Positions 32,225-44,570 are shown, counted from the first letter of the stretch. The stretch is DNA of 64,000 nucleotides from Conus ventricosus (GCA_018398815.1 CM031615.1:47247121-47311120); one strand, 5' to 3'. Notes: generated by a model from the sequence alone, not told the origin. A program made the numbers and translations.

Positions 32225-32534
32225 TGTTGAGTATCACAGAGAGATATGAGAGAAGAATCTGACATATTTGTTACAACTACAATGTTATTGCCTAGTGTGT
32301 CAAGATATAATATCAGTTTCGCAGAGAGATTTGACAGAAGACTCAGATATGTATTTGTTATAACTACAGTGTATTATTCATGTTTCAAGATGCAAAAGTT
32401 GATATCACAGAGTGAAATGACAAAATCCAACATAATATAACAATATGTATTATCTTACAGAGACAGTCCAGAGACTAGAGATATGTGACAGAAGGATCAA
32501 CATAATTGTTACAACTACTATGTATTATCTCACA
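32225..32534 (+). repeat. Degenerate minisatellite containing copies of the exon 8 acceptor
   Basis: Three to four diverged units of about 75-100 bp built on ATCACAGAGAG, TTGTTACAACTAC and TATGTATTATCTTACAG. The last full unit reads TTACAG then GACAGTCCAGAGACT, equivalent to the true exon 8 start GACAACCCAGAGACT at 32536. Confidence 0.7.
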
Positions 32535-33071
32535 TGACAACCCAGAGACTGACACTACGGAGGCAACTTGTACAACCAGTATCTACGAAAACGTGTCCTG
32601 CAGAGACAGGAAGAGAAGAGGAGTGCTATGACGCAGGCCGCCAGCGTCAAGAAGAAGTTGAGGTTTGCACAGAGTGACGGGGGTGAGTACATCTTCGAGG
32701 ACGATGAGGAAGTAGAGGACGCCGCGCGAATTGAAGTCCCGATGATCGATTCTCCATCCGACGGGGATGAGGAGCCGGAGGTCATTGTCGGGGACGTGGC
32801 TCGCCAGGTGGTGATGTCGGCGGAGGAAGACAGCGGCAGCGGACTGTACACTGAGCGTTGTGAATCCATCCTGGTGTGCACCGGGGTGTTCAGTGAGGAC
32901 ATGGATCTCTTCTCCCTGCAGGCCCAGCGCCTGTCCAGCCACAACCACAGAGACTTTGTCATCAACCCGAACTGAAGAGGCCCACACACTTGGCGCGCAA
33001 ACGTCTTGGATGCCGTTCAGCTGGTGCTGAAAAAGGAAGGGGCTGATATACGAGTTGGTGGTGGAGATTAG
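32535..33071 (+). CDS. HDHD5: HDHD5-like exon 8: HAD motif IV, acidic insertion and C-terminus (frame disrupted)
   Basis: It encodes GDNPETD (motif IV, Mg-binding Asp), then GGNLYNQYL, a basic linker, an acidic stretch around 32690-32830 rich in Asp/Glu, then SILVCTGVF and the conserved C-terminal NVLDAVQLVLKKEG. Four one-base differences from the expected frame are seen: a missing G in the acceptor at 32534/32535, a missing base near 32554 after GACA, a missing base near 32970 that creates a TGA at 32973-32975, and an extra A near 33000 that restores frame. The final stop is TAG at 33069-33071. The acidic insertion has no counterpart in the human protein. Sequencing slips are more likely than a dead gene because the other seven exons are intact. 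Confidence 0.85.
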
Positions 33072-33489
33072 AGCCTCATCTTTCAGCGGTAGTTGCCCCC
33101 TGTTCTGGCCAGTAATGGGGACCAATCGATGGTTGGGCATGTCATAAGGATTGTGATGCATCCAGTATTAGTGTCATGCACAGATCGAGCTCTCCATGGC
33201 TTGAGGCAGTTTCTGATATAATTTTGTGTTAAGGTTATTTGTTTTCCACGTTGTCATTACAATGAAAAGAAAAATAAGAAAAGATAGGGTACAAGACCAG
33301 CTTCAAAAAGGTGCTATGAGTGCAAGCATCTGTTGCATTACTGTGAAAATTATATAGAAGAAGAGAGAGGTGGTGAGTCTGCCGACCCTTTGTAAAAACT
33401 CTTCAAGAGAGATTGTCACTGTATAAGACAGTTAGACAGGGATATATGTATTAATATATCCCCCGTTATAACCACCCCTTTCCCCCTTT
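33072..33489 (+). other. Probable 3' UTR and downstream flank
   Basis: Follows the HDHD5-like stop. No canonical AATAAA is present; an AATAAG variant lies near 33271. Otherwise nothing recognised. Confidence 0.4.
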
Positions 33490-35220
33490 TACTAAGTATG
33501 AACGCCCACAACAACACACACAAAAGAAAATACAGTGCACAAACAGAAGGCTTTATTTGCATTCACACACGCACTCTCACCCACAGAATGGCAGATGAAA
33601 CACCAATACCTTTATATATCCGACACATAGGCAGTTTTCCCACACATACACACACACAAAAAAACAAACAAACCCCAAAAGAATCCAACAATACTATCAA
33701 TACTCGACCATCAACCATGGCCCCTTATGCATACCCGTGCACGCATGTTGCTACACGTTTACATATAACAACCCTTCCCTCAGGAGGCACAAATACACAC
33801 CTCAGCCCACCAAAGGCTAATACCCGAAGGAACAAGGGTGACTCAACACATCCCTGGTAACCCCAGGCTGAAATACCAAACAAGGTTGATACCTCATAAA
33901 CCTGAGATGCCCACGCGATGTCTCTTTTCCAAAATAATTCTTTCTGCTAATTTTTTATATGCCGGTGTCAAACCACCCGGACACAAAAGCTTAACCCCCA
34001 ATGTTCAACACCGATTGTTCAAGTAACCGCACCCACTGTTGTACTTTCAATACTTCATCCGAAGTCCCTGGCGGGGTACTTGACACAGGCAAAAACAAAA
34101 CTTCTTCAAAACAAAAACAAAACCACACACAAAAAAAAAACAACAACAAAACGGGCAACACAGCGTTTCCCGATATGGTTATGAAAACCGTCGGTCTGCT
34201 TGACGGCGCTCTCACTAATGCACCGCCAAAACACAAAACCTTCACTGAAGCGCTTGATAGGAGGGAACGTTGTGACACGAAGAACGCAGTTCCTCCCTAC
34301 CGGGCACCAACCACACCCGCGAGTCCACACGCTGATGGAATACTGCGGTGGGCCCTCAAGACGCCTGCCACCCTGAAGAGACAGTTGAAGAGACAGTTGC
34401 CACACCCTCGGACTGTGGAAGAGGGATGACGTCCCGACCGGAAGCATCCTGCCGGCTCCGGGTGCGTCTCCACTCCGGCAGAGAAGTGGGCAGGGATGAC
34501 AGTGGGGATGGCGGTGCCAAACTCCCACCACCTGAGAGGCCGACCCTCACGGATTTGCGTGTAGGGTAGTACACAAAACTCGCCGGAACCCTTAGACAAC
34601 AACAGGGACGACACACTGGACGACACCCTCAGTCGCCGGGACACTGCCAGACAGCCAACGCCCTGGTACGTGCAGAACCGTCGCTGAACACCAACACCGA
34701 CAGTCAGACGCGGACGACACACTGGACGACACCCTCAGTCGCCGGGACACTGCCAGACAGCCAACGCCCTGGTACGTGCAGAACCCGTCGCTGAAACACC
34801 GAAACACCGACCGTCTTCTCTGGTAGCCAAACCTTCAAAGTCGGTCGAGGGCATACCAGACTCCTGCCCCAACAGCAGAAACAAACATGAGCACGAGGCC
34901 AACCCAACCTTCGCGGTTAACGCCTCAGTTTCGTACTAACTTGCAGATACACCACGACACTACCGAGTTCACCTCGGGAAACTCACAAGACAGCACTCAC
35001 ATTCACGGAATATCCCCATACACATCGGAAGAACTCCAGTTTCACGAGCGTTAGTCTATTCCGACGGAGCTTGACACTCTCCTCCCTCCCCTCCAAGAGT
35101 TAACAGGTAAGCAAAATTCCCGGCAGGATTCTCGCACTTCACGGTCACTGCCACCTGGCACTGGACGGGTCACACTCCACAATTGTCACTGAGGCGACCT
35201 GTGTCAGTTCGTGCGTGACA
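33490..35220 (-). repeat. Long LTR, copy A (3' LTR of a Gypsy element)
   Basis: On the minus strand it starts TGTCACGCACGAAC at 35220, immediately after a polypurine tract. The same start, with different flanks, occurs on the plus strand at 54700. It contains a roughly 105-bp internal duplication (34600-34797), a TATATAAA box (33611-33618) and AATAAA (33552-33557), the usual U3-R signals. The downstream edge near 33490 is approximate. Confidence 0.7.
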
Positions 35221-35574
35221 ATACCCTTCCCCAAGATTAAAGTATACCTTTAAATAAAAACCTGAAAGAACGCACGAACAGTCCTTAGTGTTACAGCACT
35301 TGGAAATAATAGCCCTCTCTTCCTCTACTGTTTTTAGCTCTCGGCACAGACCCCTTACTCATACGACTCAAGAAATCTGCAACCACATTTTCCACGTCCT
35401 GGAATTGCCTCCACTACAAACTGGAAAGGTGTAGCAACAACGCCATCTGGTGATCCGACCACTGGGCGACTTGACCTATCCAAATATTGAGTGGTGAATG
35501 GTCCGTCTGTAGTGAATCACCATAAAGTAGGTCAAACTTTGAACGCATACAGAGCCCACCTCAGACGAATTGAG
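35221..35574 (-). pseudogene. Gypsy RNase H C-terminus and polypurine tract
   Basis: Minus-strand motifs: RWALYAFK near 35540-35560, QTDHSPL (TDHSPL at 35489-35506) and NVVADFLSRM (35360-35389), characteristic of Ty3/Gypsy RNase H. The frame shifts between them. Translation stops at 35293-35295, and TTGGGGAAGGGTAT (35234-35221) lies directly before the LTR. There is no integrase between RNase H and the LTR. The rest of the element is lost in the adjacent gap. Confidence 0.8.
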
Positions 35575-36574
35575 NNNNNNNNNNNNNNNNNNNNNNNNNN
35601 NNNNNNNNNNNNNNNNNNNNNNNNNNNNNNNNNNNNNNNNNNNNNNNNNNNNNNNNNNNNNNNNNNNNNNNNNNNNNNNNNNNNNNNNNNNNNNNNNNNN
35701 NNNNNNNNNNNNNNNNNNNNNNNNNNNNNNNNNNNNNNNNNNNNNNNNNNNNNNNNNNNNNNNNNNNNNNNNNNNNNNNNNNNNNNNNNNNNNNNNNNNN
35801 NNNNNNNNNNNNNNNNNNNNNNNNNNNNNNNNNNNNNNNNNNNNNNNNNNNNNNNNNNNNNNNNNNNNNNNNNNNNNNNNNNNNNNNNNNNNNNNNNNNN
35901 NNNNNNNNNNNNNNNNNNNNNNNNNNNNNNNNNNNNNNNNNNNNNNNNNNNNNNNNNNNNNNNNNNNNNNNNNNNNNNNNNNNNNNNNNNNNNNNNNNNN
36001 NNNNNNNNNNNNNNNNNNNNNNNNNNNNNNNNNNNNNNNNNNNNNNNNNNNNNNNNNNNNNNNNNNNNNNNNNNNNNNNNNNNNNNNNNNNNNNNNNNNN
36101 NNNNNNNNNNNNNNNNNNNNNNNNNNNNNNNNNNNNNNNNNNNNNNNNNNNNNNNNNNNNNNNNNNNNNNNNNNNNNNNNNNNNNNNNNNNNNNNNNNNN
36201 NNNNNNNNNNNNNNNNNNNNNNNNNNNNNNNNNNNNNNNNNNNNNNNNNNNNNNNNNNNNNNNNNNNNNNNNNNNNNNNNNNNNNNNNNNNNNNNNNNNN
36301 NNNNNNNNNNNNNNNNNNNNNNNNNNNNNNNNNNNNNNNNNNNNNNNNNNNNNNNNNNNNNNNNNNNNNNNNNNNNNNNNNNNNNNNNNNNNNNNNNNNN
36401 NNNNNNNNNNNNNNNNNNNNNNNNNNNNNNNNNNNNNNNNNNNNNNNNNNNNNNNNNNNNNNNNNNNNNNNNNNNNNNNNNNNNNNNNNNNNNNNNNNNN
36501 NNNNNNNNNNNNNNNNNNNNNNNNNNNNNNNNNNNNNNNNNNNNNNNNNNNNNNNNNNNNNNNNNNNNNNNNNN
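35575..36574. other. Assembly gap, 1000 N
   Basis: Exactly 1000 N, a conventional scaffold gap of unknown true size. The right edge has two cytosine runs (36575-36585 and 36616-36662) that look like low-quality sequence. Confidence 0.98.
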
Positions 36575-36612
36575 CCCCCCCCCCCATAAAATATATATAA
36601 TATATAAAAATT

Positions 36613-36662
<50 letters not shown>

Positions 36663-38531
36663 TTAACGTTGGTTTGGATGTACCTGACGTGCATTCTTGG
36701 TGCGTACATTTCTGACTTGTACGTTTTATAAAATACTGTCGCTGGGGGCCCATCCTTCTGTATGTATAAGATCGTCATTGGCACAGATCTTAAGGGAAAA
36801 AATCCAACCAGACGTTTAAGCCGGGAAATGTTTCAGACAGAATCCCTGCATTAAAATGAAGAACATAAGACACGATGAGGGTAAGAGCCAGCTAGTCAAC
36901 ATAATTACAAGTCACAGAAAGGACGCTGCTCGCAGTTATAAAACACGGGAAGCTTACTCGGTGGGGGCATGGATTTTCGCCACAACCCACTGCCCAAAAC
37001 CCATTGTGCGGGGTTCTACTGATCGAATAATCCTGGGTGGAGAATAAAGAGCAAGAATGGTTGTTTCAATAACTGGGACACTTAGTCCTTGAACCCAGGA
37101 CAACAGCTGTGGCGATGTCCCCGACTGCCCCCAAATGTTATAGCACCCATACGACCTATCGTCATAGATCACCAATTACATGGATCATTTTCTGAATTGT
37201 GCTAATATTTTGTTGAAATACATCACTGTTCCTTAAGATCCTTTGGCAATCCATGTACAGGTCAAAGTCCAAAATCGCGGGTGCATAACAAAGCCTGATG
37301 ATTGATATTGTAGGGGTATAGGAAGTTCAGTATTAGGAAGATCAATTTGGCAACCGCAATGCACAGTCAACTTAAATACCTTTTTTGCTGTTGTTGTTGT
37401 TATGTACATTCGTTGTGTGGGCATTATTTATGCACATGTAAAATGCCCTAGTCCATCTTTGGTTTTTTCGAAATATTTTCTCTATCTTGAGCATTTTACT
37501 TTTACTGGACCCGAGTTTAGAATCTATATCGAAGTTGCATTATTATTTGACTGGCTATTCATTCCTCGTATATTTGATGATTTGGCATGTTTTTCTGATG
37601 TCAGAACAATTTTGACTCACTGTTGTTTTTACAGTTATTCCTGGGGGTGTTTAATCTACCTTTGAGCGTTCCAATTTTTTGGGCTTGTGGCTTGTGTTCG
37701 GCAAGTAATGACCTGCTATGCTTGTTTTGATATCTTTATCATGTGCATCACGCGTCTGGAGATCTTTTTCACTGCAATGTCCCCTGTGTGTGTAGGCCTA
37801 TTTCAGATTAGTTAACTGTATGGCGATCTTTTCCCCAAGTGTACCGATTCCAGTATTTTTTCAGTATTTTCGGGCTTGTGGGGTTTAACATCTATGACAT
37901 ATAAACTTTTTACTAAATTTTTCTTTTTTTTGTCATGAGAATATTTGGCATGATTTGGGATGCGGGAAAGCGAGTTTTCAGCTTGTGCATCACTCATTTG
38001 AGTGCTTCAGCTTTGGTGTGTTGATGGGTTTAGGTATTTCAGGCTGGAATAGCGTTTGTATCCTGCGTTTTTTAATCATAAGTGTATGGCACGTATGGTT
38101 TGGTAATACCTTCATTTAAGTTGGCTGAATCATTCTGTTTGTATTCATCAACTATTAATCATTATTATAAATGTATATTGTTTTGAGTATTGTTAGCTTG
38201 GATCTGTGATTAGGGTGGAGATCTACTGTTTGTAAATTGTGTATTTTGGGGCTTGATATGCACTGGCTTGAAATATTAAGGGCTTGAAAATTTTGAATAC
38301 AGAAATATTTAATGCCGTTGTTGGTATATTTGTAGTGTCATTCAAATGATTAGATTGAAAAATAATAACTATATCTTAATGCTCTTATTCATTTGTTGAA
38401 AAGCAAATTCTAAATGTTTATGCAGTTGATTCTAAACAATTTTTGCTGATAGTCTGTCGCAAAGTTTGATGGTTATAAATACCACTGAGTACTAGGGAAA
38501 TGATTATCCAAACTATATTAAACAAAACAAA

Positions 38532-38577
<46 letters not shown>

Positions 38578-40300
38578 ACACACACAGACACACACACACA
38601 CACACACACACAAAGTGGGTGACTGCAGTGACAACCAAAACAATGGCAATAATAGAATTACTGGGTCGCTAAACAAGAATCAAAATAATTACAAAGCAAA
38701 CATACAACGTGTTTAACCTATTTGGGTCTTCTTCTGGCAGGACTAGTGACATTGAAAACAAAGAAAACTGAGGACGAACAGACAATCACTTTTCCTCTTA
38801 AACCTGGATGCAAAATTTGGTCTTGCCGAACAACTAAAACTAAGGAATGCAGCTGAAGAGGGAAGAGTCAGAAAGGGGGAAAATTGTTAATAATGATAAT
38901 AACGCTAATAATAATGGAATTATAAACACATCATAAACAAAAACTGATACAGTAATAGTACAATAATAGTAATCAGAGAAGAAGAGTAAGAAGAAGAATG
39001 ACAAGAACAGTTACACTAATGGATTATAATTACAATAACGATCAGAATAATAACGATTATAAAGATAATAAATAATAAAGAAAATAGGAAAGACATCAAG
39101 ATAAAATATAGGAAATATATATTTATACTAACAATGAAAATATAATGGTTATGGTAATAAATGATATAGAACATGGGAAAAACAGTAAGAGAAAAATCCA
39201 AGAAATAATTACATGCACAGATATTTTGAAAATACAAAAGGAATATAGTTAATCTTCTAGTATGAATAATCATCACAACTGTAATAACTTTACGAGCACT
39301 AACACTACCACTACTACTACTACTGACAGTAATAAAATCAATAAGAATACGATAGAACAACAGTAATAATCATTACAAATTGGTAGAAAGGAGTGAAAAT
39401 GATCATCGTGTAAAACACTGACAGCACTATTGAAACGAAGAAGAAAACATACAATTAAAAAAGAGAGAAAAATATGTGAAAAAGAAGTGCACACACACAC
39501 ACACACATTCTATGAGTGAAAATTAGAGTTAAAAAAAAAGGTGGATGGATAAGTAAGTAAAGAACAGACTGATTTGATGTTGTGTTCGGGATGGTTCAAG
39601 GGCACAGTGACTGGTTCAGGTCAATGACGGTGGTGTCGGCTAGTGTTCAAAATGTGCGTATGAAGTACATGGGATATCTCACCATGCTAATTTTTTGAAA
39701 ATGGTCCCATTTCATGTTTGACTGAGATCTGGAAGTATTGAATTGTGCCCGATTACGTCTGTTGTTTGAAATGTCTAATAATTTGTTAAAATTCATTCAT
39801 CTGTTTCAAATTTGTCTTCCAATGAGTCTTAACTCTGAACCTCTTTTTTGTTTTTTGAGAGTTGTTTGGCCTGGCCTGCCTGAAACATGTTATGTTGTTT
39901 GGAAATTTTCTCCTTCATTTGGTAGCCCAGTAATTGTTTGTGCTCTCATGAAAAAAATTATGTCTAAATGTCTACATCATCAAATGTTTTAAATGCCCCA
40001 CGGATGGCATTAAATTTACCATGGTCCGAACACGCAAAACCACTACCCATAACAGAGAAAGTCAACATAATCATTACTTATGAAAGTGATTACATGCAAA
40101 GATTTTGGTTGCCACCTTTTCCTTTTAAATAGGTAAAGAAACGAAAAAAATTGACAACCAAAGAATTTGACGTAACTTTAAAAAAAATTGACTTATGCGG
40201 GATCAACTGTTTATTGGAGGATTAAATAAAATGATTACTTTGTGATTTATAATTATTTTCTCTATATTTTGTTGTTTTTAGTTTCTAGGTATTTAAATGG
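36663..40300. other. Unassigned A/T-rich DNA
   Basis: No gene recognised on either strand. Includes a (CA)n microsatellite at 38534-38615 and A/T-rich simple sequence at 38880-39260. Confidence 0.5.
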
Positions 40301-40570
40301 TTCATATAATCCTGGCACTCACATACTAAACCCTTTTGCGTTTCTTTTTTTTCAGGCACAGAGAAACGTAGATATTCAATGAAAGACAAAAAAAAGCCTG
40401 ACCACTTACACTTTACTCAAATCAGTTTACATCCACGGTTCATATAATCCTGGCACTCACATACTATATCCTTGCTTTTTTTTTTTTCAGCACAGAGAAA
40501 TGTAGATATTCAATAAAGACAAACAAAAGCCTGACCACTTACACAACTAAAATCATGTTTACATCCAAGC
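40301..40570 (+). repeat. Two-copy tandem duplication, 137-bp unit
   Basis: GTTCATATAATCCTGGCACT begins both units (40301 and 40438); the units differ by small indels in homopolymers. Confidence 0.9.
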
Positions 40571-42689
40571 CAACCACAAACATCATATCGGGGCTGAAAG
40601 CATGCTAATATCAACTGTAAATAAATCAAACTCTGTGGTATAAACTCCACTTACCAAACACTTTGAACAAAAAAACCAGTCTGACACAAACTTCCATGTG
40701 GTCCACATGCTTCTAGGGTCCACATGCCTCACACCATTCTTCATTCAGAAGACACAAGACAGTTGCTGTAATTTTTTTATAACCTCATCAGTCAACAAGA
40801 GAAACAAAAAAAAAAAGAGAATCTGCATATGATATCAGTAACACGGTTCAACACAAAGGAATTCACCTGTAAAATGAAATGACAAAATACAACAGTATAT
40901 GAGTCTGAAGCTAAAAATCTGCTTGAAAAGCCTCCACAAATCCTGTATTTTCCCGTGCCCACAGTTTAAAACAATTGTTAAAATGGGATACTCACACACA
41001 CACCCCACACACATACACACATACACACACCCCACAATGGAAAACATCCAGAGACAGAAAATATGATTTTCAACATTTTCTCAATCAATTGTGCTACACT
41101 GAGCGATGAGCTACAGAAACCGAAAATGTTTGTGCACCAAGTAGCTTTTAAATTCAACCCTATTAACAGATTGTTGAAAAAAAAAATTTCCACAACATAA
41201 ACATCAGCAAACTTGAAAATGTACGATACCCAATAAACAGCAAATTTAGAAAATGATTGTGTACACCATTTTAATCAGGATTCATACAAGAATTTTTCCC
41301 ATCACTTTGTTTTATTTGCACTGTATGTCAACACACACACACACAAAAACAGTCTCCACTGTCTTACCAATATATTATCCACAGTACAATATGCCTGAAA
41401 TTATTACAGCTCTAAACAGAATGAGAGAAAGAGAGATGTCTTACTTTCATAAGTGAAAAACAAACTTTAAAAATACACACAGAATGCTTTTTTTTTTTTA
41501 TTCAATTTGATTATCTTGTCTACCAGGGGGTGACAGCTTCTCGCAGAGTTCCAAGAAAAGTTTTGAAACTATCATCTGTGTCCCTTGTTTGAAAATGCTC
41601 TGGCTATGTATAACAGAGATGATCCCCTTTTCCCAAATACACAACCCCCCCCCCCCTCCCCTTTTCATCTCCCTTGCTTCTTTTAAACCCTAAAGAAAAT
41701 TCTCAAAGACTTCAGTGTACATTAGTTTCACTTTTCATTTTGGTCATTTATGTCTTTAAAAAAAAATTTTTCTCCCGATTTATATGTAGGGGCCTGTAGT
41801 CCAAGCTTAAAGCATCTGCCGCAGAGCGGACAATATAGATAAGATAATGTTGCTTAAGCCCAGCCGACGAGCGACAATATGAAGAAATTTGTTATTTTCA
41901 TTTCTTATTTAGGACATTTATGTCTTAATCTTTTCTCCTACTTCATACGGGTTCAGGGTAGTCCAATGCTGAGAGAATCTGCCTGCAGACTAACTGTAAG
42001 AATTTTGAATCATTGATTCAGGTTTGTATTTTTTTGAAAAAAACTCCTGGGGGTATTTTTAACTCCTAAGCTGAACGGAAACATAATTGAAAATCTGATT
42101 GATAAAACAAGAAAAGATTAAACGTTTAAATTATACGTTGTCAACCATGGGGTCAGGGCGTCATACACTTTACATCTACACATCTCTTTATCCAATCGAA
42201 ATTGACATAGGCAGGAAGTGGATTTCTCTACACCTAATTCTTTTTTAAAAGAGACTGCAAAACTTTGGATAGTAGGCCATGAAATTAGCCCTGGGAGTCC
42301 AAGTCATACAAACACTTATAGATGTTATAAAGAAACAAATATATTACCCCCCTAAATGAGAACGAATACTGGATGTATCCAAAAATATTGTCAGAAGTCT
42401 TTCTGCTAAAAATTCAGTTTTCTGAAGAAATACTGATGGGTTCCAGTAAAGATTTTTCCTAAGAGGGCTCAAAACATATTTATTCAACCATTAGAAACTA
42501 CACATCTGACTTTATGTCAACTGTAAATTTATATTACTGCTATAACCAAATTTCCTGCAGTACCTCCAATGCCCTTTTTGGGAGCATCTAAATGTTTCTT
42601 TTTATTACAAATACACCATGTTAAAGAAAAGTGATAATGTGAATATTTTAACAACAAAGTTGTGAACATTTAGAAAACAGCTATCCAAA
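40571..42689. other. Unassigned DNA
   Basis: No gene recognised. A micro-insertion of the retroposon 3' tail seen at 23820 lies at 41837-41868, between two copies of ACAATAT. Confidence 0.45.
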
Positions 42690-43177
42690 CCATTCAAGTG
42701 TTTACAAAATGGGTTGGTAAGGAATCCCTGACATGTTCTGGCTTTATAATACCAACTTTAAATGTCAGGAAATCAGATTATTACAAAAGGGTTTTCAATC
42801 TATACCTCAGAATTATAGCAATACTGAAGGCTTTGACTTACATATATATAGACCAATTGCTTTCTATGAAATTTTACGGTGTTGATTCCAAATTTGTTTT
42901 ACAATCACTAGAGCTTTGGGAATGCAAGCAGAAAAGATTTGCTTTTTGAAATGAAACTTTTACTGCATTGTTTAATAACTCTAGGCACAAGAATTGATTT
43001 TGTTGGGTCCCATCTCATTGCATACAACATGGAATGAAATAGCAGACAGTCTTGCAAAAGAAGCAAATAGAAATGCTGGAAAATGTATTTAAAAAATCCC
43101 TTAAATTTTTTCCTCTTGTGAATTAATTCAAATTATGGACAAGTATAAATATAACAGAATTTTAGTCAACAAATGGC
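42690..43177 (+). pseudogene. LINE RNase H domain fragment
   Basis: Broken frames give GFIIPTLNVRKS, then AILKAL, then VDSKFVLQSLELWECK, then WVPSHCIQHG and EIADSLAKEAN. These are the ordered motifs of the RNase H domain found after RT in I/R1-type LINEs. At least two frame slips occur, including one in GNEIAD near 43032. The fragment stops where the TIR element begins. Confidence 0.75.
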
Positions 43178-44356
43178 TACCGTAAAGTTCGGACTATAAG
43201 CCGCACTTTTTTCCCCAGCTTTAAACCGCGGCCCTTAAACAACGATGCGGGTTATTTGCGGATTTTTCCGATTTCAAAAGCATCACACCCTCGTCTATTC
43301 TAGCTTCTCTCAATCTCTGTAACTCACCATATCGTTTTACTGTTCATGAATTTTATTATGCTTTTAACTATCGATTTTCTGTGTAATCGTGTAATGGAAT
43401 CAGTAACCCGTTCAGAAATATGGGAATCGACATAAATAAAGCCCATTACTGATATCTTTTTTCATCAGTTTGTCTTTTACAAAATACGATCGCTTCGAAC
43501 GGCGCAATGTGTTGGCCGTTTCCGACTGTTTAATCTTGACTAACACTAGGTGAAATTACGAACAAAATAACAAAACACTTGCACGGTATTAAGCGAAATA
43601 AACAACGAATCGTTTCATAATGTTCTGGTTTTGTTATTATATGCGTTATCTTACCAAGTTTCGTCTTTCAATTCAAAACGATTAGCGCATTCAACTCGGT
43701 CATTGTCAGACCTTGGCTTCGATCCCATACCATGTTTTAAATCGTGGACAGGGTGAAGGGGTTGCATTGATACCTTCGCTTTGATTGGCTTGCGCTTCGA
43801 GTACTCAGCCAATCGCTTAGCTTGATACCCAACGAATGCAGGAAGAACTGCCTTTCTAGCGCATCGTTTAAAGCGTTTTTTTTTTCGGTATTTTTTTGGT
43901 TCAGTTCATTCACTTCACTTGGGACTTGATAGCCTCACGCTTTTGTGTCCCAATCATCTTATTTCATAAACATTGGTTGCTTAAAGCATGCATATGCTCA
44001 GATTTAAAGCAAAGATGTTGAAAGACAACACTTGTAAGAAGCCCATAAAAACTTCGTTCTAATTGATTTAAAACACATCGTACTAAAAAAAAAAAAAAAA
44101 AAGACTGAAGAAAAGCTGAAACATGCTCTTTATTTCTGACCTATTTAAACCCAATGAATGCAGTGAACATTTTGAATGTGATGATTGAACTAGGGGAACC
44201 ACGCTGGGCCGCTCCCCCCTGCGGCACATCGGACTTTTTTAAAAAATAACTGGGGCTTATAACCCCGGGCGGCTTTTTTGTGAAAAAGTTAGTTTTTTTA
44301 AAAATTGGGGTGCGGCTTTATCGGGTGGGGGCCCCAAAGTCCAAAACTTTAGGGTA
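43178..44356. mobile_element. TIR DNA transposon (non-autonomous) inserted in the LINE
   Basis: The left end TACCGTAAAGTTCGGACT followed by ATAAGCCGCAC is mirrored at the right end (GTGCGGCTTTAT, then ACTTTAGGGTA), with small indels. The last 170 bp also hold further GGGGCTTATAA and GGCGGCTTTTT subterminal repeats. The 1.18-kb interior has no transposase frame. The superfamily is not assigned. Confidence 0.7.
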
Positions 44357-44570
44357 CTTTTACATCGGCCCCCAAAGCACAATGAAAGATAGTTCATAAA
44401 TTCAGGCTAAAATATTTGGAAAACACTAAATTTTCTCGGGGTTTTTACTAAACATTTCTGGCACATCTTTTTTTTGAATGCTCACTTTGACCTTGCTCTT
44501 AGGAAAAGGATTTGAGAAAAAACTTTGAAAAAGCAGAGGTACACAATTTTTATAAAGACAACAATTTGTG
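44357..44570 (+). pseudogene. LINE 3' continuation after the TIR element
   Basis: TGGCACATCTTTTTTTTGAATGC reads as an H..F.EC finger-like motif found at LINE C-termini. Its position right after the TIR element fits one LINE split by the insertion. Weak on its own. Confidence 0.4.

Larger units (their letters stand above)
8129..33071 (+). other. HDHD5: HDHD5-like gene span (eight coding exons)
   Basis: Eight plus-strand segments with GT-AG borders and compatible phases join into a HAD-superfamily hydrolase that aligns end to end with human HDHD5 (CECR5), a mitochondrial subfamily IIA member of unsettled substrate. Exons: 8129-8239, 24394-24603, 25534-25737, 26504-26540, 27652-27826, 29267-29312, 30837-30976, about 32535-33071. 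All four HAD motifs are present: nucleophile DID (D49, D51), T86, K276 and GDNPETD starting at D309. The protein would be about 485 residues against about 423 in human; the excess is an acidic insertion in the last exon. Exon 1 is assigned by phase and targeting-peptide character and is the least certain. The last exon has four single-base indels relative to the expected frame. Introns carry many mobile elements. Confidence 0.85.

Noticed and set aside
32973..32975. In-frame TGA as selenocysteine in the HDHD5-like protein
   Set aside because: The neighbouring frame gives a better, gap-free alignment to the family, and a -1/+1 indel pair explains the stop.
35491..36600. Long open frames across 35476-36784 and 54958-56480
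   Set aside because: They consist almost entirely of N from the two assembly gaps.
36616..36662. A 47-base cytosine run as a structural or regulatory element
   Set aside because: It sits at the edge of a gap and is probably a base-calling artefact.
36954..37140. A primer binding site and LTR end on the minus strand near TTTGGGGGCAGTCGGGGA
   Set aside because: Looks PBS-like, but does not match a tRNA 3' end I know, and the sequence before it does not match the end of LTR copy A.
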